A DNA stretch of 64,000 bases from contig NZ_JBDJAF010000001.1 of NCBI RefSeq assembly GCF_039652555.1, positions 2,049,439 through 2,113,438 of the forward strand. Direction: 5' to 3'. A model generated the notes under the pieces. That model was not told the DNA's origin, searched no databases, and worked only from the letters and a program-made list of their open reading frames with translations. Below, piece by piece: positions 27,901 through 36,238 of this stretch. Origin of the DNA: Parafrigoribacterium mesophilum. GTDB taxonomy: Bacteria > Actinomycetota > Actinomycetes > Actinomycetales > Microbacteriaceae. The first letter of the stretch is position 1. Every line of letters starts with the position of its first letter. A program made the translations under genes and the position numbers.

Positions 27901-29801
27901 ACCCGGTCGTGAGTGATGTCTTGGATGCGCCAACTGGTCGCCCCGAGTGCGAACACGTCACCGACCCGGGATTCGTAGACCATCTCCTCGTCGAGTTCAC
28001 CGACCCGGCCGCCGCCGCGCGAGCCGGCCTCCGCCCCCACCATGAACACCCCGAACAGCCCGCGGTCGGGGATCGTGCCGCCCGAGGTGACGGCGAGCCG
28101 CTGCGCGCCGGGCCGACCGGTGAGCGTGCCCTTGACCCGATCCCAGACGATGCGGGGGCGCAGTTCGGCGAACTCATCCGACGGGTACCGCCCGCTGAGC
28201 AAATCGAGCGTCGCGTCGAAGGCACTGCGCGGCAGGCTCGCGAACGGGGCACTGCGGCGCACCGTGTCGAACCACTCCTCGACGGCCACGGCATCCAGGG
28301 CGACGGCCGCCACGGTGTGCTGGGCGAGCACGTCGAGCGGGTTCGCAGGGATCGACATCGCCTCGATCAGTCCGGCGGACATCCGCTCGGACACGACCGC
28401 GGTGTGGATGAGGTCGGCGCGGTGCTTGGGAAACAGGATGCCGCGCGAGATCTCGCCCACCTGATGGCCGGCGCGGCCGACACGTTGCAGGCCGCCGGCG
28501 ACGGACGGTGGCGACTCCACCTGGATGACCAGGTCCACCGCGCCCATGTCGATGCCGAGCTCCAGCGAGGAGGTGGCGACGACGCAGCGCAACCGACCGG
28601 ACTTGAGGTCGTCCTCAATCATCGCCCGCTGGTCCTTGGAGACCGAGCCGTGGTGCGCGCGGGCCAGGAGCGGGTCCGCGCCGGTGGTGGACCCCGACTG
28701 ACCCATGAGCTGGGCGGGGGCCGGTTCCCCCTTCGAGCCGGAATCGGTACCGGTGATCAAGTCTTTTCCGGTGGTCGAGCTTGTCGAGACCCCGGCCATT
28801 ACCCGGCTCTCTACGGTTTCGATGGCTTCGACAGGCTCAACCACCGGGGAGGGTACGCCCAGCGCAGCTTCGGCTTCCGTCAGCCGTTCGGAGTAGATCT
28901 CGTTCAGCCGGGCCGTCAGTCGCTCCGCCAGCCGACGCGAGTTGGCGAACACGATGGTGGAGCGGTTCTCCAGGATGCGGTCGACGATCTGCTCCTCGAC
29001 GTGCGGCCAGATCGACGCCTGCGGCTGGCCGGTCGCCGCTGAGCCCTCCTGTCGTGGCGCCGAACCGACCTCGGTCATGTCTTCGACCGGTACGACGACG
29101 CTGAGATCGAACGTCTTCGCGGCGGGCGGGGCGACGATCGTGACCGGTGCGGCGCCCCCCAGGAACCGGGCCACCTCCTGTGGCGGGCGTACCGTCGCGG
29201 ACAGCCCGATCCGTTGCGCCGGCCGCTCCAGCAGTGCATCCAATCGCTCGAGGGACACCGCGAGGTGTGCGCCGCGCTTGGTCGAGGCGACCGCGTGGAT
29301 CTCGTCGACAATCACCGTCTCCACCCCACGCAGGGTGTCACGGGCCGCCGAGGTGAGCATGAGGTACAGCGACTCTGGCGTGGTGATGAGAATGTCCGGT
29401 GGCCGGCGCAGCAGCATCCGGCGGTCGGAGGCGACGGTGTCGCCCGAGCGCACGCCGACCGTGATCACCGGGGTCGGCAGGCCAAGCCGCTTCGCGGTCT
29501 GCGTCACGCCGACCAACGGCGACCGCAGGTTGCGTTCGACATCGACGGCGAGTGCCTTGAGTGGCGAGATGTACAGCACTCGGGTGGTGCGCGGCTCGGC
29601 GGCCGGTTCGGTGGCGAGCCGGTCGATGGACCACAGGAACGCGGCGAGGGTCTTGCCAGACCCGGTCGGGGCCACCACGAGGGTGTGGGAACCGGCCGCG
29701 ATGGCGCTCCAGGCGCCGGCTTGGGCGTCCGTGGGTGCCGCGAACGCGCCGAGGAACCACTGGCGGGTCGCCGGGGAGAAGTTCTCGAGCGCATCGCTCA
29801 T
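24903..29801 (-). CDS. lhr: Lhr-type large ATP-dependent DNA helicase
   Basis: 1632-residue superfamily 2 helicase; actinobacterial Lhr enzymes translocate 3' to 5' on single-stranded DNA and take part in DNA repair. Motifs: Walker A APTGSGKT (residues 44-51), DEIH in VIVDEIHAVAST, SATVRPP, and QRVGRAGHQVG (motif VI), then a winged helix and a very long C-terminal region as in LhrC-ter. Two stretches are foreign to the family: residues ~318-345 (VVEPVEAIETV...VSTSSTTG), translated from a GGTGGTCGAG palindrome, and ~1000-1050, with a duplicated SLPEERARNEH, translated from another repeat. Both keep the frame. Coupled with the downstream nei-type gene. Confidence 0.93.
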   Translation of the reverse strand: MSDALENFSPATRQWFLGAFAAPTDAQAGAWSAIAAGSHTLVVAPTGSGKTLAAFLWSIDRLATEPAAEPRTTRVLYISPLKALAVDVERNLRSPLVGVTQTAKRLGLPTPVITVGVRSGDTVASDRRMLLRRPPDILITTPESLYLMLTSAARDTLRGVETVIVDEIHAVASTKRGAHLAVSLERLDALLERPAQRIGLSATVRPPQEVARFLGGAAPVTIVAPPAAKTFDLSVVVPVEDMTEVGSAPRQEGSAATGQPQASIWPHVEEQIVDRILENRSTIVFANSRRLAERLTARLNEIYSERLTEAEAALGVPSPVVEPVEAIETVESRVMAGVSTSSTTGKDLITGTDSGSKGEPAPAQLMGQSGSTTGADPLLARAHHGSVSKDQRAMIEDDLKSGRLRCVVATSSLELGIDMGAVDLVIQVESPPSVAGGLQRVGRAGHQVGEISRGILFPKHRADLIHTAVVSERMSAGLIEAMSIPANPLDVLAQHTVAAVALDAVAVEEWFDTVRRSAPFASLPRSAFDATLDLLSGRYPSDEFAELRPRIVWDRVKGTLTGRPGAQRLAVTSGGTIPDRGLFGVFMVGAEAGSRGGGRVGELDEEMVYESRVGDVFALGATSWRIQDITHDRVLVTPAFGQPGRVPFWKGDGIGRPAELGRAIGSYIREVASSSEEDARARAAVGGLDDLAVNNLLAFVEDQRKATGHVPTDRTLVVERFRDELGDWRVVMHSPYGMRVHAPWALAIGARIREKYGTDGSAMASDDGVVLRIPDTDAEPPGADLFLFPSDELRDIVTEEVGGSALFASRFRECAARALLLPRYNPGRRSPLWQQRQRSAQLLAVAAKYPSFPIVLETVREVLQDVYDLPALTELAREIESRRIRVVEVETEQASPFARSLLFGYVAAFMYEGDSPLAERRAAALSLDPTLLAELLGRAELRELLDEAVIEQTELELQRLAPDRRARDAEGIVDLLRLLGPLTTAEIAQRTVPGVFPADRAPFEPFETGARAPSSGSESASLPEERARNEHTSLPEERARNEHASRREPPDSPLERLAHANRVFATTIAGEGRWAGIEDASRLRDALGTPLPIGIPTAFVEPVTDPLGDLVGRYARTHGPFTVSAVAARFGLGTAVVLDTLRRLAGERRVVEGEFRPGASGSEWCDVEVLRRLRSRSLAALRHEVEPVDAATLGRFLPAWHNVGGPHSTYLKGLDGVAHVVDQLAGVPLPASAWESLILPARVRDYSPAMLDQLTTTGEVLWSGNGSLPGNDGWISLHLAENAPLTLAVSDPDHAASGSLADSVLADPALERDVLAALAGGGAYFFRQLGAAIGSTDDSALLSALWDLVWAGRITNDTLAPLRAHLGSRGRAAPHSRTFRGRARARAGLPRQSGRPSAGGRWSLLPAVEPDATVRALATAEALLARHGVVTRGAVAGEGIPGGFAQVYRVLSRFEESGRARRGYFIEGLGAAQFATGATVDRLRSFTREVDSTEPPAALALAATDPANPYGAALPWPPATKTNADPHASDSVDGAPDKRGHRPGRKAGALVVLVDGALAFYVERGGKSVLTFGLGDEVLPVAADALAAVVLSSGGNLRVERVDGVFIIGTALGDALMRAGFSTTPQGLRLRA
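26655..26803. repeat. in-frame repeat insertion with 36-bp tandem duplication inside lhr (family E)
   Basis: Bounded by inverted repeats GGGCTCCCTTCGA (26655-26667) and TCGAAGGGAGCCC (26791-26803), 13 bp perfect; a second pair CCTTCGAGAC (26661-26670) / GTCTCGAAGG (26779-26788) overlaps. Inside, two near-identical units starting at 26673 and 26709 (GTGCTCGTTCCTCGCGCGCT...) repeat with a 36-bp period, and GCTCCCTGAGGA (26751-26762) inverts part of them. Encodes a charged, presumably disordered loop at Lhr residues ~1000-1050. Confidence 0.82.
28768..28847. repeat. GGTGGTCGAG palindrome inserted in frame inside lhr (family D, copy 2)
   Basis: Arms CCGGTGGTCGAGCTTGTCGA (28768-28787) and TCGACAGGCTCAACCACCGG (28828-28847) match at 18 of 20 positions. 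Falls between the helicase core segments TIVFANSRRLAERL and ARAHHGSVSKDQR, a loop in related enzymes. A further Gly/Ser/Pro-rich stretch beside it (about 28690-28765) may be degenerate repeat sequence. Confidence 0.85.
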
Positions 29802-29864
29802 CCGTCTATCTTCCCCCGCACATCCGACAATGGCATCGGATTCGAGCGCTGCGGCCGGCGGCGG

Positions 29865-30491
29865 TCAGTCCAGATGCTTGCGGATGAAGCTGCCGGCATC
29901 CGACAGCTCCTGCTCCGAGATCGCGTGGGCGACGTCCTCGTAGATGTTCGCGGTGAGGGAGGAGTGCTGAGGCAGCCAGGCCTCGGTGAACTCGATCGCG
30001 CGCACGGGGATCACCTCGTCGAGGGTGCCGCGTCCCCAGAACACCGGTGGTTTGCGGGCGGTCAGCGTCTCGTCCCCGGGAAGATCCCCCGGTAGCGCGA
30101 ACCCGGACAGCTGCACCGCGTAGGCGAACCGCTCCGGCGCGTGCCGTAGCAACTGCAGTGCCATGGCGCCGCCCTGTGAGAAGCCGAGCAGGCCGACGGA
30201 TGTCGACTGCACCGTGTCGAGCCAGGCCAGCACCGCGCGCGCCGACTCGTTGGCTGCCTCGAATTGCTCTGGCACGGTGGCGTTGTCAGGAATGGGGAAC
30301 CAGGCGAAGCCGGTTTCCAGGGTGATCGGCGCGCGCAGTGACGCGATCACCGGGCCCAGCGGCATCAGGGGAGACAGCCCGAACAGGTCGCTTTCGTGCG
30401 ACAGGTAACCGTGCATGAGCACCAGGAGCGGCCGGCCGGCGCGCTCGCGTTCCGGGGCGGACCAGCGCACGGCATCCTGGTTGATCTCCAT
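29865..30491 (-). CDS. alpha/beta-hydrolase (carboxylesterase/phospholipase family)
   Basis: 208 residues, ATG 30491. Catalytic triad is readable: Ser in GFSQGGAMA, Asp in GTLDEVIPVRA and His in YEDVAHAISEQ, the arrangement of the small carboxylesterase/phospholipase (AB_hydrolase_2) family. The oxyanion segment LLVLMHGYLSHESDL is at the N-terminus. Acts on short acyl esters; substrate unknown. Monocistronic, divergent from the NUDIX gene, and with a long upstream spacer to it. Confidence 0.85.
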   Translation of the reverse strand: MEINQDAVRWSAPERERAGRPLLVLMHGYLSHESDLFGLSPLMPLGPVIASLRAPITLETGFAWFPIPDNATVPEQFEAANESARAVLAWLDTVQSTSVGLLGFSQGGAMALQLLRHAPERFAYAVQLSGFALPGDLPGDETLTARKPPVFWGRGTLDEVIPVRAIEFTEAWLPQHSSLTANIYEDVAHAISEQELSDAGSFIRKHLD

Positions 30492-30646
30492 CGAGGTGTT
30501 TCCGATCTGTCGGCTCTGTCGGCTTTTTTGGTGGGCCCGAAAAGCTGCGCCACGCTCATCACCGTAGCCGTAGTCCGGCGACCCGCCAACCAGCGCGACG
30601 CGGCGGATGGCCGCCGCGTCACCACTGCCATGGGCAACAATGGAGC

Positions 30647-31189
30647 ATGAGTTCCGTAGGTACCCCCGATCCGAATCCCGGCTGGCTCTCCGACGACGAG
30701 TTGGCGCACGTGCGCAGGCGCATACCGATCCTCTACGTCGAGGCGGTCCCGGTGCGGGTGGATGGCGTGGGCCAGGTGACCGAAGTTGGCGTGCTCTTAC
30801 GTGCCAACGCGGCGGGCGAGATGACCAGAACCGTGGTGTCCGGCCGGGTGATGTACGGGGAGACGCTGCGCTCTGCACTGTTTAGGCACCTGGAAAAGGA
30901 CCTCGGCCCGATGGCGTTCCCGCTGCTGCCGGCGAGCCCCGTCCCGTTCTCGGTCGCCGAGTACTTTCCGCTGCCGGGCATCGGCACCTTCTCCGACGAC
31001 CGGCAGCACGCCGTGTCGCTGGCCTACGTGGTGCCGGTCACCGGCACCTGCGAGCCGCGCCAGGACGCGCTCGAACTCACCTGGATGACCCCGCGGGAGG
31101 CATCCTCGGACTCGATCGCGGCGGAAATGGAGGGCGGTCGCGGCACCCTGCTGCGGGCCGCACTCGCATCCGTCGGCCAGCTGCTGTAA
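30647..31189 (+). CDS. NUDIX-like hydrolase family protein (DUF4916)
   Basis: 180 residues. Fold pattern of a NUDIX domain, VSGRVMYGETLRSALFRHLEKDLG, in place of the canonical GX5EX7REUXEEXGU box; the Arg and first Glu are kept but the REUXEE glutamates are largely missing, so catalytic activity is doubtful. This variant is common in Actinobacteria under DUF4916. ATG 30647 follows TGGAGC. Downstream is a strong hairpin facing the convergent SDR gene. Confidence 0.75.
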   Translation: MSSVGTPDPNPGWLSDDELAHVRRRIPILYVEAVPVRVDGVGQVTEVGVLLRANAAGEMTRTVVSGRVMYGETLRSALFRHLEKDLGPMAFPLLPASPVPFSVAEYFPLPGIGTFSDDRQHAVSLAYVVPVTGTCEPRQDALELTWMTPREASSDSIAAEMEGGRGTLLRAALASVGQLL

Positions 31190-31204
31190 CCGCGCTGGCT
31201 CATT

Positions 31205-31264
31205 TGTTGCCGTTCCGGCTAGTTGTGTCCGTTGCGCCGGGCACAACTAGCCGGAACGGGAACA
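31205..31264. terminator. bidirectional hairpin (palindromic element family C, copy 1)
   Basis: 26-bp arms, 31205-31230 and 31239-31264, pair with 24 matches (core GTTCCGGCTAGTTGTG) around an 8-nt loop. Lies 15 bp after the NUDIX stop and 15 bp before the end of the convergent SDR gene, so it can terminate both. A related element ends two other convergent genes at 51631-51690. Confidence 0.85.
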
Positions 31265-31279
31265 GTTGCAGGGGTGCGG

Positions 31280-32767
31280 CTACCAGGCGGCGGGCTTGTA
31301 GTCCTTGAGGAAGACGCCGTACAGGTCTTCGCCGGCCTCGCCGCGCACGATCGGGTCGTAGACTCGGGCGGCGCCGTCCACGAGGTCCAGCGGCGCGTGG
31401 AACCCTTCCTGGGCCAGGCGCACCTTGGTCGGGTGCGGGCGCTCGTCGGTGATCCATCCGGTGTCCACCGCGGTCATCAGGATGCCGTCGTTCTGCAGCA
31501 TTTCGCCGGCGCTGGTGCGGGTGAGCATGTTCAGCGCGGCCTTGGCCATGTTGGTGTGCGGATGCCCTGGGCCCTTGTACCTCCGGCCGAACTGGCCCTC
31601 CATCGCCGACACATTCACCACGTACTTGCGGCGCGCGTTCGAGGCGGCCATGGATGCCCGCAGCCGGCTGATCAGCAGGAACGGCGCCGTGGTGTTGGCC
31701 AGCTGGACCTCGAGCATCTCCAGCGGTTCGACGCCTTCCACGGTCTGGGTCCAGCTGTTCACCTCGTGCAGGTCCGGCAGCAGACCGCCGGCGTCGATCG
31801 CCGTGCCCGCCGCCAGGTGCGCCAGGGACGAGGACCCGGCCGCTAGGGCCCGTGCGGTGAGCTCCGCCGGTGCCAGAGCGGTGGGCGTGGCCGGCGGATG
31901 CGACGCCACCGACGCCGCCAATGCGAGCGGATGCGCGTCGCTGGTGCGGCCGAGCACGACCAGCTCCGGCAGCGGCCCGTCCGGCAGCGGTGCCAGCTCA
32001 GCCTCGACCAGTTGCGAATACGCGCCCGCCGACCTGCGCACCGTCTGCGCGGCATTGTTGATCAGGATGTCGAGCGGCCCCTGCGCCGCCACCGACTCGG
32101 CGAGCGCGATCACCTGGGCCGGATCGCGCAGGTCGATGCCCACGATGCGCAGCCGGTGCAGCCAGTCTGCGGCATCCGGCAGCCCGGCGAACCGGCGGGC
32201 GGCATCGCGGGGGAACCGCGTGGTGATCGTGGTGTGCGCGCCATCGCGCAGCAACCGCAGCGCTATGTACATGCCGATCTTCGCGCGGCCGCCGGTGAGC
32301 AGCGCGCGCTTGCCGGTCAGGTCGGTGCGGGCGTCGCGTTTGGCATGGCTGAACGCGGCGCAATCCGGGCAGAGCTGATGGTAGAACGCGTCCACGAGCG
32401 TGTACTGCTGCTTGCAGACGTAGCAGGCGCGGGATTTGCGCAGTGTGCCGGCGGTGGCGGTGCTCGCCGAGGTGGACAGCGGGACACCGCGGGTTTCATC
32501 GTCGATGCGGTCCGGGGCGCCGGTGGCGGTGGCCGCCACGACGGCGCGGTCGGCCTCGGCGATGCCGGCCCGCTTCTCGAGGCGCCGGTTGCGCTTGACG
32601 GCCTTGAACATCCGCGCCGTCGCCCGCCGCACGGCGACGAAGTCCGGATGCTGCTCGTCCATCGCATCCATCGACCGCAGTACGCGCAGCACGGTGTCGA
32701 GGTCGGCGGGGTCGATACCGGTCCCGTCCGGCGCGGTAGGAGCGCCGCCGCGCCGCTGTGAATTCAC
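31280..32767 (-). CDS. large SDR-family oxidoreductase with zinc-ribbon-like insert
   Basis: 495 residues. N-terminal ~130 residues are helical and charged, then a four-cysteine motif CYVCKQQYTLVDAFYHQLCPDC, then an SDR Rossmann domain: ALLTGGRAKIGMYIALRL (nucleotide binding), LDILINNAAQT (NNAG-like), VNVSAMEGQFGRRYKGPGHPHTNMAKAALNML containing Ser and Y-x-x-x-K-like residues in altered spacing, and VDTGWITDE. SDRs of this double size with a Cys4 segment occur in Actinobacteria; substrate unknown. The Cys4 motif probably binds zinc. Confidence 0.82.
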   Translation of the reverse strand: MNSQRRGGAPTAPDGTGIDPADLDTVLRVLRSMDAMDEQHPDFVAVRRATARMFKAVKRNRRLEKRAGIAEADRAVVAATATGAPDRIDDETRGVPLSTSASTATAGTLRKSRACYVCKQQYTLVDAFYHQLCPDCAAFSHAKRDARTDLTGKRALLTGGRAKIGMYIALRLLRDGAHTTITTRFPRDAARRFAGLPDAADWLHRLRIVGIDLRDPAQVIALAESVAAQGPLDILINNAAQTVRRSAGAYSQLVEAELAPLPDGPLPELVVLGRTSDAHPLALAASVASHPPATPTALAPAELTARALAAGSSSLAHLAAGTAIDAGGLLPDLHEVNSWTQTVEGVEPLEMLEVQLANTTAPFLLISRLRASMAASNARRKYVVNVSAMEGQFGRRYKGPGHPHTNMAKAALNMLTRTSAGEMLQNDGILMTAVDTGWITDERPHPTKVRLAQEGFHAPLDLVDGAARVYDPIVRGEAGEDLYGVFLKDYKPAAW

Positions 32768-32855
32768 CAGGCAATTCTAAACGAGGCCGGTCAGACACAC
32801 GCTGGGAGCCCGCCCGCGTCTGGCGAACCTCCCGGGCGCGGGGTTGACTGGATAC

Positions 32856-33473
32856 GTGACAATCTTCGATTTCCGCACGGAGAACGAGGAACTCTACTCA
32901 CCGTCGCCGCAGGAGTTCAGCGAGGTGGACGTGCCGATGTTCTCCTATCTCATGGTCGACGGCGACGAGGAGTCGGCCGGGGCTGTGAGTCGCGGCGATG
33001 CGGTCGGCGCGCTGCTGGCCGCCTCGGATGCCGCCAGACAGCTGAGCGTGGCGGAGCTGGGTCGCGACTATGTCGTCGGGCCGCTGGAGGGGCTCTGGTA
33101 CGCAGAGCATCTGGTGCCGTTCACCCAGGTGCCCAAGAGCGAATGGCTGTGGACGATGATGATTCGCCAGCCGGAGTGGCTGCCGCCGGAGTTGCTGGAG
33201 GCCGCCGTGGCGAAGGCCCACGACGCGGCACCGCACGCCGCCGGCGCCCTCAGGCACGCGCGGCTGCTCGAGGGCCGCTCGGTGCAGATCCTGCATATCG
33301 GCCCGTACAGCGCCGAAGGCGCGATCATCACTCGGATGCACGGCCGCTATCTGCCGCAACACCGGCTCGTGGAAAACGGTCGGCACCACGAGATCTACCT
33401 GAGCAGCCCGCGCGCCACCGCGCCGGAGAAGCTGCGGACCGTGTTGCGGCAACCGGTGCGGCCCGCCGACTAG
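32856..33473 (+). CDS. GyrI-like small-molecule-binding domain protein
   Basis: 205 residues, start taken at GTG 32856 (VTIFDFRTENEELY). The domain resembles the GyrI/SOUL-like effector-binding fold (VPFTQVPKSEWLWTMMIRQPEWL, VQILHIGPYSAEGAIITRMHGRYL, GRHHEIYLSSPRATAPEKLRTVLRQPV), i.e. the form that stands alone without a DNA-binding domain. Such proteins can bind or hydrolyse lipophilic cations and drugs. No ribosome site is seen, so the message may be leaderless. Divergent from the SDR gene. Confidence 0.75.
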   Translation: MTIFDFRTENEELYSPSPQEFSEVDVPMFSYLMVDGDEESAGAVSRGDAVGALLAASDAARQLSVAELGRDYVVGPLEGLWYAEHLVPFTQVPKSEWLWTMMIRQPEWLPPELLEAAVAKAHDAAPHAAGALRHARLLEGRSVQILHIGPYSAEGAIITRMHGRYLPQHRLVENGRHHEIYLSSPRATAPEKLRTVLRQPVRPAD

Positions 33474-33566
33474 CGGCATCCGGGCCGTGCCCGCCGGGCG
33501 TCGGCACACCCGGCACAACAGGATTCGGAGGCCGGTCCTCAAGCAGCGTTTACGGCATCGAGCGGG

Positions 33567-35045
33567 TCAGCCCTGTGCGCGCCGCCCGGAACGACGCTCG
33601 CCGCCCACCGATGTCGAGGTGCTGTAGGTGCGCGGCGCGTTGGCCTGACGTCCGGCGCGGGGCGGATGCGACGCGCTGCGCTGGCTGGAACCGCGGCCCG
33701 CCGGCTGGCCGGCCCGGGCGGTATCCGTGGCGGGACGGCCGGAACGATCGTGGCGGGGTGCTGCACCTGCGCCGCGGTTGCCGTGCTTGCGCTGCGCGTT
33801 GGCACCCTGGGAGCGTCCGCGTCCGGGGCCCTGCGGCTGCACGGCGGCCCGCGGCTGCGGCTTCACGTACGCGGCGATCTCGCCGACCAGTGCGACGACC
33901 GACGCGGAGGTGGCGGTGACGTGCTCGGGAACGGCGGTGATCTGCGCCTTGCGCAGCATGGCGGCGGTGTCCCGGCGCTGGGTGGGCAGCACGACCACGG
34001 CGACGTCGCCGGCGGATCCGGCACGGGCGGTGCGGCCGCTGCGGTGCAGGTAGGCCTTGTGCTCGGCCGGCGGGTCGACGTGCACTACCAGTTCGATGTG
34101 CTCGATGTCGATGCCGCGGGCGGCGACATCCGTGGCCACCATGACGCGCGCGTCCCCGGCCGCGAACGTCGCGAGGTTGCGGTCGCGCTGCGACTGCGAC
34201 AGGTTGCCGTGCAGGTCGACGGCCGGGATGCCGGCGTCGGTCAGCTGTTTGGCCAGCTTTTTGGCGTGGTGCTTGGTGCGCATGAACAGGATGCGGCGGC
34301 CGGTGCCCGAGGCGAGCATCTGCACGAGGTCTTTCTTGGCCTCCAGCGAGTCGACCTCGAAGATGTGGTGGGTCATCGCCTCGACGTGCGAGTTGACGTC
34401 GTCGACCGAGTGGTGCACCTCGTTGTGGAGGAACTTCTTGACGATCTTGTCCACGCCGTTGTCCAGGGTGGCGGAGAACAGCAGGCGCTGGCCGGTGCCC
34501 GGCGTCTTGTCCAGGATGCGCGTGACGATGGGGAGGAAGCCGAGGTCGGCCATGTGGTCGGCCTCGTCCAGCACCGTGATCTCGACGGCATCCAGGGCGA
34601 CGAAGCGCTGCTGCATGAGGTCTTCGAGGCGGCCGGGGCAGGCCACGACGATGTCGACACCGGCCTTCAGCGCGGCGACCTGCCGCTGCTGGGAGACGCC
34701 GCCGAAGATCGTGGTGATCTTCAGGCCATACGCCTCGGCGAGCGGGGCGATGGTCGCGGTGATCTGGGTGGCCAGCTCCCGGGTGGGGGCGAGCACGAGG
34801 CCCAGCGGCCGGCCGGCGCGGCGCTGACCGCCGGCGAGCTTGCCGCCCAGGCGCGCCACCATCGGAATGGCGAAGGCGAGGGTCTTGCCGCTGCCGGTCT
34901 TGCCGCGGCCGAGCACGTCGCGGCCGCTGAGGGTGTCCGGCAGGGTGTCCGCCTGGATCGGGAACGGGGAGGTGATGCCGCCCTTGGTGAGGGCGGAGAT
35001 CAGTGGTGCGGGCACGCCGAGCGTGCCGAAGGATGTTTCAGACAT
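33567..35045 (-). CDS. DEAD-box ATP-dependent RNA helicase
   Basis: 492 residues. Core motifs in order: F..PIQADTLP (Q motif), GRGKTGSGKT (motif I), PTRELA, VLDEADHM (DEAD), SATL, and HRSGRTARAG (motif VI); the C-terminal ~110 residues are a basic Arg/Gly/Gln tail suited to RNA binding. RNA unwinding in ribosome assembly or mRNA decay at low temperature is the usual role. ATG 35045 (MSETSFGTLG) is chosen by family pattern; an ATG at 35072 is an alternative. Confidence 0.92.
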   Translation of the reverse strand: MSETSFGTLGVPAPLISALTKGGITSPFPIQADTLPDTLSGRDVLGRGKTGSGKTLAFAIPMVARLGGKLAGGQRRAGRPLGLVLAPTRELATQITATIAPLAEAYGLKITTIFGGVSQQRQVAALKAGVDIVVACPGRLEDLMQQRFVALDAVEITVLDEADHMADLGFLPIVTRILDKTPGTGQRLLFSATLDNGVDKIVKKFLHNEVHHSVDDVNSHVEAMTHHIFEVDSLEAKKDLVQMLASGTGRRILFMRTKHHAKKLAKQLTDAGIPAVDLHGNLSQSQRDRNLATFAAGDARVMVATDVAARGIDIEHIELVVHVDPPAEHKAYLHRSGRTARAGSAGDVAVVVLPTQRRDTAAMLRKAQITAVPEHVTATSASVVALVGEIAAYVKPQPRAAVQPQGPGRGRSQGANAQRKHGNRGAGAAPRHDRSGRPATDTARAGQPAGRGSSQRSASHPPRAGRQANAPRTYSTSTSVGGERRSGRRAQG

Positions 35046-35411
35046 ATGAGATGCGTGGTGCCTTTCGGGCATCGGATACCGCCGGGCACGATGCATTGCA
35101 CAGCACCGGCGGTGGTTGGCGAAGGTGGCGATGGCCACATCCGTTCGCCGCAGAAATTGTCTACGAGCCCCGACACGGGGCGAGAAGAGTAAGTCCTTCG
35201 ATCACGCACGTGAGCACGTCATCGAGAACAAGCGTTCAACGACGCAGGGAACCCGACAAGCGGATTCGCAAGTACCCTCAGCATAGCAGCCACCCGCTGC
35301 TGGCCCGTTTCAAGGAGTTTTTGCACCTGGGGACCGGATTGGTCGGCAACTAGGCTACGGATGACAGATTCTCCGTGAAACGGGGTGGGAGGGGCCGGTT
35401 AGGCTGGGCGA
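35046..35411. other. 366-bp divergent intergenic region
   Basis: Holds the start regions of the DEAD-box helicase (minus) and ComB-like gene (plus). Contents seen: element A copy 3 (35304-35384), and on the minus strand TGCTATGCT (35280-35288), an extended -10 candidate that would give the helicase mRNA a ~235-nt leader, as cold-shock helicases often have. Nothing gene-like otherwise. Confidence 0.4.
35304..35384. repeat. palindromic element family A, copy 3 (81 nt)
   Basis: Inverted ends CCCGTTTCAAGGAGTTTTTG (35304-) and CAGATTCTCCGTGAAACGGG (35365-35384) match at 16 of 21 positions, with the outer CCCGTTTCA block perfect. The core GGGGACC...GGTC can form an inner stem. Ends 27 bp before the ComB-like GTG, in a divergent promoter region like copy 1. 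Confidence 0.84.
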
Positions 35412-36056
35412 GTGGAAGACCCGCATTCTCAGTACCGGTACCAGGTGCGGTTCGAGTGGGGTGCTGCCGGGGCCGCCGCGATCGGGCACGGCGTGGACGT
35501 GGTGGTCTGGGTTGACGTTCTCGACATCGATCAGGTTCCAGATGCCACGAACCCCGCGCCGCGCGCTGCGAATCAGGCTCCGGATGCCGCCCGCCCGGAT
35601 GCCGATCCGGTCGGCACCGATCCGCTCGGCACCGATCCGCTCGGCGGCGCCCTGCCGCACGCTGCGGTGGTGGCCGGCGGCTTCCGCAACCGTGGGGCTA
35701 TTGCGCGGTGGGTGCTGGACCAGCAGGCGGCGAAGGGGGATCGGTTCACCGTTGCGGTGATCGCCGCGGGAGGCGTGCGCACCGACGGTACGCCCAGGTT
35801 CACCGTTGAAGACCTGCTCGCCGCGGGCGCCGTGGTCGACGCGCTGGCCGGTGCCGGCATCGACTACTGTTCCCCGGAGGCGGCCGCCGCGTGTGCGGCG
35901 TTCACCTCGCTGGCCCGGGCCACCGCGCACCTGGTGAGTGCCTCGGGGAGCGGGCAACAACTGATCGACCTGGGCCGTAGAAGCGACGTCGACCTCGCGA
36001 GTGAGATCGACGCGTCGCAGAGTGTCACGGTTCTGCGCGACCCGCTTCGGCCCTGA
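35412..36056 (+). CDS. ComB-like 2-phosphosulfolactate phosphatase family protein
   Basis: 214 residues, GTG 35412. The pattern RFEWGAAGAAAIGHGVDVVVWVDVL, VVAGGFRNRGAIARWVL and VAVIAAGG...FTVEDLLAAGAVVDAL fits the ComB family (PF04029). In methanogens ComB makes sulfolactate for coenzyme M; actinobacterial homologues have unknown roles and sit outside such a pathway. A Pro/Ala/Asp stretch with a tandem GTDPLG duplication (about 35615-35650) fills a variable loop. Confidence 0.78.
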   Translation: MEDPHSQYRYQVRFEWGAAGAAAIGHGVDVVVWVDVLDIDQVPDATNPAPRAANQAPDAARPDADPVGTDPLGTDPLGGALPHAAVVAGGFRNRGAIARWVLDQQAAKGDRFTVAVIAAGGVRTDGTPRFTVEDLLAAGAVVDALAGAGIDYCSPEAAAACAAFTSLARATAHLVSASGSGQQLIDLGRRSDVDLASEIDASQSVTVLRDPLRP

Positions 36057-36110
36057 TGCACCGCTATCCGGAATGGCCTGCGGGTGTCCGGCGTTGCACG
36101 TTCTGTGGGG

Positions 36111-36176
36111 AATCATGCGGGGTGAATCATGCGGGGTGACTGCACGCCATGGCGGCGACTGGCATCCGGGATGCCA
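36111..36176. repeat. 14-bp tandem repeat and hairpin after the ComB-like gene
   Basis: Two perfect tandem copies of AATCATGCGGGGTG (36111-36124 and 36125-36138), followed by the hairpin TGGCATCC-G-GGATGCCA (36160-36176), which could terminate the upstream gene. Lies in a 182-bp gap before the DUF427 gene. Confidence 0.6.
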
Positions 36177-36185
36177 TCGAGCCAA

Positions 36186-36213
36186 ATGACACATGCATGA
36201 TGACGCATAGATA
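36186..36213 (+). promoter_or_regulatory. candidate promoter of the DUF427 gene
   Basis: ATGACA (36186-36191) and TAGATA (36208-36213) separated by 16 bp, in an AT-rich patch 26 bp before the ATG and followed by GAGGAGAG. Confidence 0.45.
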
Positions 36214-36238
36214 ACGACATCAACACGAGGAGAGTGCG

